The position numbers and the translations under genes are program-made. Source: Actinomycetota bacterium (lineage in GTDB: Bacteria; Actinomycetota; Actinomycetes; S36-B12; UBA5976). From it: a stretch of DNA of 7,485 bases. A model generated the notes under the pieces. The model ran no database searches, had not been told where the DNA came from, and saw only the letters and a program-made list of their open reading frames with translations. Every line of letters starts with the position of its first letter. Position 1 is the stretch's first letter. Below, piece by piece: positions 1 to 6,728 of this stretch. The stretch lies in NCBI GenBank assembly GCA_026392535.1, contig JAPLBX010000086.1, forward strand, positions 1-7,485, given 5' to 3'.

Positions 1-78
1 TTGTCCACTGAGGAAAAACAACTTTTGTTTGAAGACATTCACCGTCGCTTGCAAGACACCCTTTCTGATTTGTCATAA
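1..78 (+). CDS. C-terminal end of a small unidentified protein (5' partial)
   Basis: An open frame enters from the left edge and ends at TAA 76-78, giving 25 residues that finish in DIHRRLQDTLSDLS, an acidic and helical-looking tail. The TTG at base 1 is an ordinary codon or a possible start; the true start cannot be seen. The stop is 5 nt before tlyA, so the two genes are probably co-transcribed. Many actinobacteria have a short uncharacterised gene just upstream of tlyA (Rv1693 in M. tuberculosis), and this tail would fit that position. That identity rests on context and a loose memory of the family, so no function is assigned. Confidence 0.5.
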   Translation: MSTEEKQLLFEDIHRRLQDTLSDLS

Positions 79-83
79 ATTTA

Positions 84-890
84 ATGTTATTGCGGCTTGA
101 CGCAGAGTTAGTGCGTCGAAAATTAGCTCGTTCTCGCGAACATGCGCAAGAGATGATCATTAATGGTTTTGTCATCGTTGATGGAGTTGTTAGCAACAAG
201 TCATCTCGGCAAGTAAATAACGAAATTTCAATAGTGGTACGCGAATCGCAAAATTCAAAATGGGTTTCTCGCGGTGCTATCAAATTACTTAGCGCCCTAG
301 AAGCATTTGAAGATCAAGGTTTCACAATCAATGACGAAATAGTCCTTGACGCAGGTGCAAGTACCGGGGGATTCACGCAAGTTTGCTTAGAAAGAGGAGC
401 CGAAAAAGTAATCGCTGTTGATGTTGGATATGGGCAACTTGCTTGGCAATTAAGACAAGATCCTAAAGTTGAAAATCTTGAAAGAACCAACATTAGGTTT
501 CTGAAGAAAGTAAACATTTCACAATCCCCAAGCCGTGTTGTCTCAGATCTGTCGTTTATTTCATTGAAGACGGTTTTGCCAGCGCTTTGTGAAGTTGGGA
601 CTCCAAATGTTCAAATGCTGCTGATGGTTAAACCACAATTTGAAGTGGGTCGGGAATTCGTAGGCGACGGAGTCGTGAAAGAGCCTGAGCTACGAAAGTC
701 AGCAGTGACATCTGTAATAGAAGCCGCCCAAGCGCTAGGACTAGGCCTAAAGGGCGTCAAAGCTAGTGGGCTGCCAGGGCCGTCAGGAAATGTTGAGTAT
801 TTTGTGTGGTTACAACGTGGTGAAGTCTGCAAGGATAGGCACGAGATTGAGGCGCTAGTTTCGTTAGCCATAGAGGAAGGACCCCAATGA
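84..890 (+). CDS. tlyA: TlyA family rRNA (cytidine-2'-O)-methyltransferase
   Basis: This 268-residue protein is full length for TlyA. The family 2'-O-methylates cytidines in 16S and 23S rRNA (C1409 and C1920 in mycobacteria) and its loss gives capreomycin resistance; it is also annotated as haemolysin A. Residues 1-60 form an S4 RNA-binding domain (RLDAELVRRKLARSREHA). From about residue 61 there is an FtsJ/RrmJ-type methyltransferase fold with SAM-binding motif LDAGASTGGF (88-97) and the family signature VDVGYGQLAW (112-121). The K-D-K-E catalytic tetrad appears complete at K67, D155, K183 and E238, close to the M. tuberculosis positions. No clear Shine-Dalgarno precedes the ATG, but it gives the expected N-terminus and lies 5 nt after the previous stop, so coupling is likely. 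The stop overlaps the start of NAD kinase in ATGA. Confidence 0.95.
   Translation: MLLRLDAELVRRKLARSREHAQEMIINGFVIVDGVVSNKSSRQVNNEISIVVRESQNSKWVSRGAIKLLSALEAFEDQGFTINDEIVLDAGASTGGFTQVCLERGAEKVIAVDVGYGQLAWQLRQDPKVENLERTNIRFLKKVNISQSPSRVVSDLSFISLKTVLPALCEVGTPNVQMLLMVKPQFEVGREFVGDGVVKEPELRKSAVTSVIEAAQALGLGLKGVKASGLPGPSGNVEYFVWLQRGEVCKDRHEIEALVSLAIEEGPQ
873..881 (+). promoter_or_regulatory. Ribosome binding site of NAD kinase
   Basis: The purine run GAGGAAGGA lies 5 nt before ATG 887, inside the last codons of tlyA. It supports 887 as the NAD kinase start and translational coupling to tlyA. Confidence 0.7.
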
Positions 891-1729
891 CCAGGCAAAT
901 TGGAATTGTTCTCCACAGTGAACGGGAACTTGTTCAAGACCTCTTCAAACAGTTAACGAAAGAGTTGGGCGATTTTCAAATCGACACAGTTGAGCTTACG
1001 CCAGAAAAATCTACGCTGGTTTCCGATTGTGAAATGGTCGTTGTACTTGGTGGCGACGGCACAATTTTGAAAGCCGTTGAGATGGTTTACGGTATTGGAA
1101 TCCCCATTCTTGGAATCAATCTCGGGAGAGTTGGATTTCTTGCAGAAGCTGAAGTTACAGATATCTCCTCAGCCGTAGAGGCGATCGTTCATAAAAAGTG
1201 GGAGATTGAGACAAGAACAATCATCGACGTTAAGGTTCTTCGTGGTTCCAAAACTGTTTTTGAAAGTTTTGCAATTAATGACGCGGCAATAGAAAAAGTT
1301 CCACCTGAGCTGATGACTGAGCTTAGGGTTTCGGTAGACAATACGGTTTTGATGGCTTTCTCAGGCGATGGTTTGATAGTGGCCACATCGACTGGATCAA
1401 CTGCTTATGCATTCAGCGCGGGAGGCCCAATTCTTTGGCCAAATACCAAAGCGATAATCACTGTGCCAGTTGCGGCTCATGCTTTGTTCGCCCGTCCACT
1501 TGTGTTTGATCCTTCTTCAAGACTTCAAAGCGAGATTCTTTCAACAAAAGCAACAATCACTCTAGATGGAAGACGAAATTTCGAATTGGTTGAGGGAGAT
1601 CTGGTTATTGTTACCGGAAGTTCTCAAGAGCTGCAATTCGCTCGAATTCATTCCACTTCTTTCGCCGATCGGCTTGTGAAGAAGTTCCGGTTACCTACTA
1701 CATCCTGGCGAGAATCTGACAATGCTTGA
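887..1729 (+). CDS. nadK: NAD kinase (ATP/polyphosphate-dependent)
   Basis: The 280-residue protein phosphorylates the 2'-hydroxyl of the adenosine ribose of NAD to make NADP in the cytoplasm. Diagnostic motifs are present: GGDGT at 55-59 (phosphate-donor site), NLGRVGFLAE at 79-88, and the glycine-rich NAD-binding stretch with GDGLIVATSTGSTAYAFSAG at 161-180. The second superfamily motif, NE/D, reads N132-D133 (AINDAAIEK) instead of the NE I recall from mycobacterial PpnK; this is a tolerated acidic substitution. The C-terminus (SFADRLVKKFRLPTTSW) closely resembles the end of mycobacterial PpnK, which supports an actinobacterial origin. It sits between tlyA (ATGA overlap) and recN (8-nt overlap), the standard actinobacterial order. 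The older symbol is ppnK. Confidence 0.96.
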   Translation: MTRQIGIVLHSERELVQDLFKQLTKELGDFQIDTVELTPEKSTLVSDCEMVVVLGGDGTILKAVEMVYGIGIPILGINLGRVGFLAEAEVTDISSAVEAIVHKKWEIETRTIIDVKVLRGSKTVFESFAINDAAIEKVPPELMTELRVSVDNTVLMAFSGDGLIVATSTGSTAYAFSAGGPILWPNTKAIITVPVAAHALFARPLVFDPSSRLQSEILSTKATITLDGRRNFELVEGDLVIVTGSSQELQFARIHSTSFADRLVKKFRLPTTSWRESDNA

Positions 1730-3401
1730 AACTATTCGCATTCGCGATTTAGGTTTGATTTCTGAAGCTGAAATAGATTTCAAACCTGGTTTTGTCGCAA
1801 TTACTGGCGAGACTGGTGCTGGTAAAACACTTTTACTTGATGCTGTGCGGATCTTGCGTGGCGAGAAACCATCAGTCGTCGGTGTTATGCCGGACGCAAA
1901 CGTCACAGTTGATGCATCGGTTTCCATCGAGAGAGACAGTCTTAGAAAACATATTTCTGAATTAGGTATTTCAGTCGATGATGGTTTCATGTTGATTTCC
2001 CGTACATTTCCTAGCAATGGGCGTGCAAAGACTGCTATTGGCGGTCGACCATTCCCTGCAGCCACTTTGGAAGATCTAAGCAGTTTTTGGCTTGCCATTC
2101 ATGGTCAACATGACAGTTTGCGATTGCTCAAATCCCAAACCCATCGAGAATTACTTGATACTTTCGGTGGTGTTGATTTGAATAATGTGTTGACCAAATT
2201 CAATGGCGCATATGCTGATTGGCGCTCTGGAATAGCTGAATTAGCAAGACTTGAAAAAACTCGCAAGGAACTTTTAGCTAATGCCGAAAGCATAAAGGCA
2301 GACCTATCGGTTTTTGATTCACTAAACGTGGCAGAGGGTGACGTTGCTGAGATTGCGCAGACTGTTGAGCGAGTTAGTCGCAAAGAAGAGTTCAAAAGTG
2401 CAATCTCTACTGCTTTACTGGCAATTCAAAGTGACGACTCTTCAGTTTCCGGCTCTTTGAAACTCGCGAGGCAGGCGCTTGAAAGGCTTAATTCTGATAC
2501 AGGTTTGAGTCGCATTCACAACCAATTATCAAGCATCTCAAATGAGATTGCGGATTTGGAAGTGGAACTTAATTCTGAATTGTCGAGGCTAGAAAGCGAT
2601 GGTGACGACCTCGACACCTTGATGATGCGCCAACGGCAAATAAAGGCCCTCTTACTTCGCCATGGTCCAGACGAGAATTCTTTGATTGCTTGGGCCAACA
2701 CTTCAAGACGCCAATTGACTCTAATAGACCCAGAGGGAATAGAGTTGAAGAAATTGCAAGAGCGCGTTCTCGAAAATGAGAGAGTTTGCAGGGAGTTCGC
2801 GAATGATTTGACTGAGATGCGTAAGGTAACTGCAGATCAGTTCTCTGAAATTGTGACACGTGAAATTCGCGAGCTTGCGATGCCGTCCGCCCAATTCGCA
2901 ACTGATATCTCTAAAACGGAAATAAATGAATTCGGACAAGACAAAGTTGAATTTTTATTCAACGCAAACCCTGGAATGAAATTCCAACCTATTGCAAGTG
3001 CCGCTTCAGGCGGTGAACTTTCGCGAGTCATGCTTGCACTCGAAGTTGCTCTCTTGTCTGCGAACAGCCCCGCAGTTTTGATTTTCGACGAAGTAGATGC
3101 AGGGGTAGCTGGAGCGGCGGCGATTTCGGTTGGTGAAAAATTGACGATGCTTAGCAAACTGTCGCAAGTTCTAGTTGTAACTCACTTGCCGCAGATAGCT
3201 GCCTTTGCTGATCAACACATCAATGTGTCAAAAGCCTCTGACGGTCTTGTCACACAGACAACTATTAGAAACCTGGAGGATTCTGAAAGAATCTCAGAAA
3301 TTTCTCGAATGCTCGCTGGCCTTGAGGGTTCGCAATCTGCCACAGCCCATGCCGGTGAGTTGATTCAGATGGCTCAGGACTTCAAGAAAAAACTCAAATA
3401 A
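1722..3401 (+). CDS. recN: DNA repair protein RecN
   Basis: RecN is an SMC-like ATPase that gathers at DNA double-strand breaks and promotes recombinational repair with RecA. The 559 residues are close to the usual size. The N-terminal half-domain has Walker A GETGAGKT (29-36) and the characteristic IHGQHDSLRLL segment (127-137). Residues about 150-380 form the heptad-rich coiled-coil arms (many L/E/K residues, short compared with true SMC proteins). The C-terminal half-domain has the ABC signature ASGGELSRVMLALE (428-441), Walker B LIFDEVDAG (453-461) and the His-loop VVTHLPQIAA (485-494). The two halves must fold together to form the ATPase head. The ATG lies within the end of NAD kinase, so translation is coupled. 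No SOS box is visible before it, and as an internal operon gene it probably uses upstream promoters. Confidence 0.96.
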   Translation: MLETIRIRDLGLISEAEIDFKPGFVAITGETGAGKTLLLDAVRILRGEKPSVVGVMPDANVTVDASVSIERDSLRKHISELGISVDDGFMLISRTFPSNGRAKTAIGGRPFPAATLEDLSSFWLAIHGQHDSLRLLKSQTHRELLDTFGGVDLNNVLTKFNGAYADWRSGIAELARLEKTRKELLANAESIKADLSVFDSLNVAEGDVAEIAQTVERVSRKEEFKSAISTALLAIQSDDSSVSGSLKLARQALERLNSDTGLSRIHNQLSSISNEIADLEVELNSELSRLESDGDDLDTLMMRQRQIKALLLRHGPDENSLIAWANTSRRQLTLIDPEGIELKKLQERVLENERVCREFANDLTEMRKVTADQFSEIVTREIRELAMPSAQFATDISKTEINEFGQDKVEFLFNANPGMKFQPIASAASGGELSRVMLALEVALLSANSPAVLIFDEVDAGVAGAAAISVGEKLTMLSKLSQVLVVTHLPQIAAFADQHINVSKASDGLVTQTTIRNLEDSERISEISRMLAGLEGSQSATAHAGELIQMAQDFKKKLK

Positions 3402-3442
3402 GCCAAAAAATCTCAGGAAAATCGCTCAGGCAGTTGTGTGGT

Positions 3443-3473
3443 TTGAACCTATTACGCCCACAGGTGTTACTCT
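3443..3473 (+). promoter_or_regulatory. Candidate promoter of pyrG
   Basis: TTGAAC (3443-3448) could serve as a -35 element, with TACTCT (3468-3473) matching the actinobacterial TAnnnT -10 pattern at a 19-nt spacing. GTTACT (3466-3471) is an alternative -10 at 17 nt. Transcription would begin near 3479-3481. This is the only non-coding gap of useful size in the plus-strand gene run (3402-3531, 130 nt), which is the main reason to expect a promoter here. The match is weak and could be chance. No intrinsic terminator with a T-tract is seen after recN, so read-through from recN is also possible. Confidence 0.3.
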
Positions 3474-3488
3474 GAACCCCCGTGGACA

Positions 3489-3504
3489 GGCGGGTTTGCC
3501 CGCC
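3489..3504 (+). promoter_or_regulatory. GC-rich hairpin in the pyrG leader
   Basis: GGCGGG (3489-3494) and CCCGCC (3499-3504) form a perfect 6-bp GC stem closed by the loop TTTG, 28 nt before the pyrG start. No T-run follows, so it is not a standard intrinsic terminator. The 3' arm can also pair with GCGGG at 3518-3522, which overlaps the ribosome binding site, so the element could influence translation of pyrG. The pairing is visible in the sequence; the regulatory role is an inference. Confidence 0.45.
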
Positions 3505-3519
3505 GCACATCTGGTTCGC

Positions 3520-3524
3520 GGGAG
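3520..3524 (+). promoter_or_regulatory. Ribosome binding site that sets the TTG start of pyrG
   Basis: GGGAG ends 7 nt before TTG 3532, good Shine-Dalgarno spacing. This supports translation from the non-ATG codon, which also gives the family's conserved N-terminus right before the P-loop. Confidence 0.7.
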
Positions 3525-3531
3525 TTAAAAA

Positions 3532-5160
3532 TTGAGCACAGCTCGAGAAGTTAAACACATATTTGTAACTGGCGGCGTCGCTTCAAGTCTTGGTAAAGGT
3601 TTGACGGCTTCAAGTCTTGGAAACCTCCTTACTGCGCGTGGACTGCGAGTCACCATGCAAAAACTCGATCCCTATTTGAATGTTGACCCGGGCACTATGA
3701 ACCCTTTTCAACATGGGGAAGTGTTTGTTACGGAAGACGGCGCTGAAACAGATTTAGATATTGGCCATTATGAACGTTTCTTGAATGTGAATCTTGTTGC
3801 TAATGCAAATGTGACCACCGGTCAGGTTTATTCGCAAGTTATTGCTAAGGAACGTCGCGGTGAATATTTAGGCGACACAGTCCAAGTAATCCCACACATC
3901 ACAAATGAAATCAAATCTCGCATTAGGTCAATGGGAACGGAAGATGTCGACGTCGTAATTACAGAAATTGGCGGCACCGTCGGAGATATTGAATCTTTAC
4001 CGTTCATTGAAGCAGCCCGCCAAGTGCGTCACGATATTGGCCGTGAAAATGCTTTCTTTATCCACGTTTCGCTATTGCCATACATTGGACCTTCGGGTGA
4101 ATTAAAGACAAAACCAACCCAACATTCCGTTGCCGCACTAAGAAGTTTCGGTATTCAACCGGATGCATTGGTTTTGCGTTGCGACCGTGAAGTTCCTGAA
4201 GCTATTAAACGTAAAATTTCGATGATGTGCGACGTAGATCAATCTGCTGTAGTTGCGGCATCAGATGCTCCAAGTATTTACGACATTCCAAAGGTTTTAC
4301 ATTCTGAAGGTTTGGATAGTTACATTGTTCGCAAACTGGGGTTGCCTTTCAAAGACGTTAACTGGACCAGTTGGGACGAACTGCTCCGAGTGGTTCATCA
4401 ACCTAAACATTCTGTCACAGTGGCGTTAGTCGGAAAATATATTGATTTGCCGGACGCTTACTTATCTGTCACGGAGGCATTGCGCGCAGGTGGTTTTGCA
4501 AACGACTGCCGCGTGAATATCAAATGGGTGGCCTCAGACTTATGTGAAACTCCCGAAGGAGCTAAGGAAGCACTCTCTGATGTTGACGCTGTGCTGGTTC
4601 CTGGCGGATTTGGAGTGCGTGGCATAGAAGGAAAGCTCGGCGCGCTGAAATTCGCTCGTGAAAGCAAGATTCCGACACTTGGTATCTGTCTTGGCTTGCA
4701 GTGCATGGTTATTGAGTACGCACGAAATGTTTTAGGAATCAAAGATGCTGCCAGCGCAGAGTTTGATCCAGAGAGCGCCAACCCAGTAATTGCCACAATG
4801 AATGATCAGCATGACGTTGTTTCAGGCCAGCGAGACATGGGCGGCACAATGCGACTCGGTTCCTACGTTGCTCACCTCACTGCCGGAAGTGTTATTGCCA
4901 ATACTTACGGCTCTGAAAAAGTTGAGGAACGCCATCGCCATCGTTACGAAGTTAATAACGCTTACCGTGACGACTTGGATAAAGCAGGACTCAGGTTTTC
5001 TGGGGTATCACCTGATAGCAAACTAGTCGAGTTTGTCGAATTGCCAGCTGATGTGCACCCGTATTACGTTTCAACGCAGGCGCATCCAGAATTCAAGTCA
5101 CGTCCAACTCAAGCCCACCCACTTTTTAGAGGCTTGATTAAAGCAGCTCTCTCTAAATAG
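3532..5160 (+). CDS. pyrG: CTP synthase (glutamine-hydrolysing)
   Basis: PyrG makes CTP from UTP, ATP and glutamine, the last step of pyrimidine nucleotide synthesis, and acts as a tetramer that can also form filaments. The 542 residues match the family length. The N-terminal synthetase domain (about 1-275) begins HIFVTGGVASSLGKG with the P-loop at 14-30 and contains FVTEDGAETDLDIGHYERF (65-83) and EIGGTVGDIES (145-155). A linker leads to the class I glutamine amidotransferase domain (about 295-540), with oxyanion loop VPGGFGVRG (356-364), nucleophile C386 in GICLGLQ, and H518/E520 in AHPEF completing the triad. Translation starts at TTG 3532. The stop is 1 nt from the next gene, suggesting a pyrG-Nudix-xerD transcription unit. 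In many actinobacteria two membrane/division-linked genes (Rv1697-Rv1698 type) lie between recN and pyrG; they are absent here. Confidence 0.97.
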   Translation: MSTAREVKHIFVTGGVASSLGKGLTASSLGNLLTARGLRVTMQKLDPYLNVDPGTMNPFQHGEVFVTEDGAETDLDIGHYERFLNVNLVANANVTTGQVYSQVIAKERRGEYLGDTVQVIPHITNEIKSRIRSMGTEDVDVVITEIGGTVGDIESLPFIEAARQVRHDIGRENAFFIHVSLLPYIGPSGELKTKPTQHSVAALRSFGIQPDALVLRCDREVPEAIKRKISMMCDVDQSAVVAASDAPSIYDIPKVLHSEGLDSYIVRKLGLPFKDVNWTSWDELLRVVHQPKHSVTVALVGKYIDLPDAYLSVTEALRAGGFANDCRVNIKWVASDLCETPEGAKEALSDVDAVLVPGGFGVRGIEGKLGALKFARESKIPTLGICLGLQCMVIEYARNVLGIKDAASAEFDPESANPVIATMNDQHDVVSGQRDMGGTMRLGSYVAHLTAGSVIANTYGSEKVEERHRHRYEVNNAYRDDLDKAGLRFSGVSPDSKLVEFVELPADVHPYYVSTQAHPEFKSRPTQAHPLFRGLIKAALSK

Positions 5161-5161
5161 C

Positions 5162-5791
5162 ATGATTGATCAAATCAGAAAATTACCTGTCTCAAGGACT
5201 TCTGTTGAGTACACAGGGAAAATTTGGGCGATTATCAAAGATACTTTCAAGCTCGGGGATCACGAACTAACCCGGGACTACTTGCAACATATGGGTGCGG
5301 TGGCAATTCTTGCGTTGAACGAGAACGAAGAGGTATTAACAATTCACCAATATAGGCATCCTGTTGGTGCAAATTTGGTTGAAATCCCAGCGGGCTTACT
5401 CGATTTTCCCAACGAATCGCCAATTGAAGCTGCTAAGCGGGAATTGTTAGAAGAGACTGGATACACTGCACAAAATTGGTCTGTGCTTTGCGATTTTTGC
5501 ACCTCACCAGGATCTTCCTCCGAAGCAGTGAGAATATTTCTGGCCCGAGACCTAACATTTCAGGGTTTTGATGCGTCCAACTTGGATGCAGAGGAATCAG
5601 AGTTAGAACCAAGATGGTTACCAATCTCAATACTTTTGGATGCGATCGTTTCCGGGGATTTAGCTAGCCCGACTGCAGTTCTAGCGTTGACTGCATATAA
5701 ATCTCTGGACTTGGATAAATTGCGACCTGCAGACGCGGCTTGGCCCCTGCGGGAACATCTCATTGCTACAAATCGCGTTTTCGAACAATAG
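5162..5791 (+). CDS. Nudix hydrolase, probable ADP-ribose pyrophosphatase
   Basis: The 209-residue protein belongs to the ADP-ribose pyrophosphatase subgroup of Nudix enzymes, which split ADP-ribose into AMP and ribose 5-phosphate with Mg2+ and so limit free ADP-ribose. The order of motifs fits the subgroup: VLTIHQYRHPVG (58-69), then EIPAGLLDFPNE (74-85) leading into the Nudix helix REL-LEE-TG (93-100), then the TSPGSSSE loop (114-121). The spacing between the first Gly and Glu of the Nudix box is six residues rather than the textbook five, as I recall for actinobacterial homologues (AGLLDxxGE). Catalytic glutamates are E94, E97 and E98. The ATG is 1 nt after the pyrG stop with no obvious Shine-Dalgarno, so translation probably depends on re-initiation. 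Position between pyrG and xerD is typical of actinobacteria. Exact substrate cannot be proved from sequence alone. Confidence 0.92.
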   Translation: MIDQIRKLPVSRTSVEYTGKIWAIIKDTFKLGDHELTRDYLQHMGAVAILALNENEEVLTIHQYRHPVGANLVEIPAGLLDFPNESPIEAAKRELLEETGYTAQNWSVLCDFCTSPGSSSEAVRIFLARDLTFQGFDASNLDAEESELEPRWLPISILLDAIVSGDLASPTAVLALTAYKSLDLDKLRPADAAWPLREHLIATNRVFEQ

Positions 5792-5813
5792 TTCTTAAGT
5801 TAATCTGCGCGAT

Positions 5814-6714
5814 ATGCAAATAGGTAATCAAATCAAAGAGTATTTGAGCCACTTAAAAGTTGAGCGTCAATTGAGTTCTAATACATTAATCGCCTACGAA
5901 AAAGATTTGAAGATTTATTCATCCTTTCTAGAGCTAAAACAAGTTAATGCTATTCAAAACATTAACGAAGAGTCGACTTATGATTTCCAACAAAGCATTA
6001 GCACAGGTCAGTACTCCAGGACTTCAATCCAAAGAATGCTTGCTTCGGTACGAGGGTTGCATAAGTTTGCCTTGCGTGAGAAGTGGGTGACCATTGATGC
6101 AACCACTGGTTTTGTGACCCAGAAATTACCATCAAAATTACCCAAGGCGCTTTCTGTTGAACAAACTATTCGCTTGGTAGATGCGCTGAAGACCTCGGAC
6201 GAAAACCCGGTCTACTACGTGCAACGCGCTAGTTGAGTTTCTATATTCGACAGGTGCACGCGTCAGTGAAGTAGTAGGCCTAAGCATTGCGGATTTTGAT
6301 CGATCGAATGAAAGTGTCCGCTTACTCGGCAAGGGTGGTAAAACCAGAGTTGTACCGGTTGGAAGCCATGCCATTGCGGCTCTGGATAAATACCTTGTTA
6401 GAGCTAGACCCATTCTTATGAAAAAGACGACAAATTTCTTATTCATTAATAAGCAAGGTAATCAGTTGTCTAGAAACTCGGCTTTCAATGCAGTTCGTCG
6501 ATGTGCAGAATTAGCAAAATTAAAAGAAACGGTTTCACCACATACGTTGCGGCATTGTTTCGCAACTCATTTGCTTGAGGGCGGGGCAGATTTAAGAGTT
6601 GTGCAAGAGTTACTCGGTCATGCTTCTGTGACTACAACTCAGATATACACACTAATCACCGCACAGAGGTTGCGTGAGGTTTATGCAACATCACATCCGC
6701 GTGCGCAACGGTAA
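5814..6714 (+). pseudogene. xerD: Tyrosine recombinase XerD, interrupted by a frameshift
   Basis: XerD works with XerC at dif to resolve chromosome dimers. The first frame (5814-6236, 140 residues) holds the N-terminal SAM-like core-binding domain, with IKEYLSHLKVERQLSSNT, MLASVRGLHKFALREKW and KLPKALSVEQT. It ends at TGA 6234-6236. The homology continues in the +1 frame from about 6229 (ALVEFLYSTGARVSE) to TAA 6712-6714. The catalytic set is complete across the break: Arg in TGARVSE (6259-6261), Lys in GKGGK (6331-6333), His and Arg in HTLRH (6541, 6550), His in LLGHA (6619) and Tyr nucleophile in TQIYT (6646-6648). The C-terminus HPRA is typical. Repaired length would be about 299-300 residues, the normal XerD size. 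The segment LRVVQELLGHA...TTQIYT favours XerD over XerC, as does synteny. The gene starts 22 nt after the Nudix gene without a clear Shine-Dalgarno. Whether the break is real or a sequence error is undecided. Confidence 0.9.
6205..6236 (+). other. Frameshift site in xerD
   Basis: Frame 0 reads NPVYYVQRAS then TGA. The +1 frame reads NALVEFLYSTGAR over the end of the same segment, matching the conserved xxALxExLYxTGxR core of Xer proteins. Restoring a 2-bp CG unit in the tract at 6225-6229 (CGCGC to CGCGCGC) would give VQRALVEFLYSTG, an exact-length match including the conserved basic residue before Ala. Removing one base near 6221-6222 is the alternative. Continuity is therefore lost before codon 6229, not at the TGA. 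Confidence 0.75.
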
Positions 6715-6728
6715 TTAAAGGCCTTTAA
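6715..6728. repeat. 14-bp perfect palindrome at the convergent gene junction
   Basis: TTAAAGG followed directly by CCTTTAA forms a perfect palindrome starting at the first base after the xerD stop. It encodes the last three residues and the stop of the minus-strand gene. As RNA it could fold only as a weak 5-bp A/U stem with a GGCC loop and there is no adjacent long T-tract, so it is not called a terminator. Confidence 0.5.

Noticed and set aside
2852..2867. A parS-like site TGTGACACGTGAAATT within recN.
   Set aside because: It matches 12 of 16 positions of the parS consensus but lacks symmetry on both flanks, and it lies in a coding region whose codons explain it; it is a single copy.
2105..3157. 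Several minus-strand open frames of 60-110 residues opposite recN.
   Set aside because: They are opposite a fully conserved gene, lack recognisable domains and overlap one another, as expected of shadow frames.
3402..3440. A terminator after recN.
   Set aside because: The A-rich stretch after the stop has no preceding GC-rich stem, and the later GC hairpin (3489-3504) has no T-run.
3580..3620. A 14-bp direct repeat GCTTCAAGTCTTGG at 3580-3593 and 3607-3620.
   Set aside because: It encodes the two ASSLG units of the conserved CTP synthase P-loop region, so the protein sequence explains it; repeated codon choice is the only extra feature.
4802..5026. A 74-residue open frame inside pyrG on the same strand.
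   Set aside because: It lies fully within the conserved amidotransferase domain in another frame, with no recognisable motif.
6228..6237. Programmed +1 frameshift at AGT TGA G in xerD, similar in form to the prfB site.
   Set aside because: The +1 frame already matches the Xer family before the TGA (ALVE), so the shift must lie upstream; the codon before the stop is not slippery like CUU, and no upstream Shine-Dalgarno-like stimulator is seen at the right distance.
6418..6714. A separate 98-residue integrase-like gene starting at ATG 6418.
   Set aside because: The same frame is homologous to XerD well upstream of this ATG, back to about 6229, so this is just the C-terminal part of the broken xerD.
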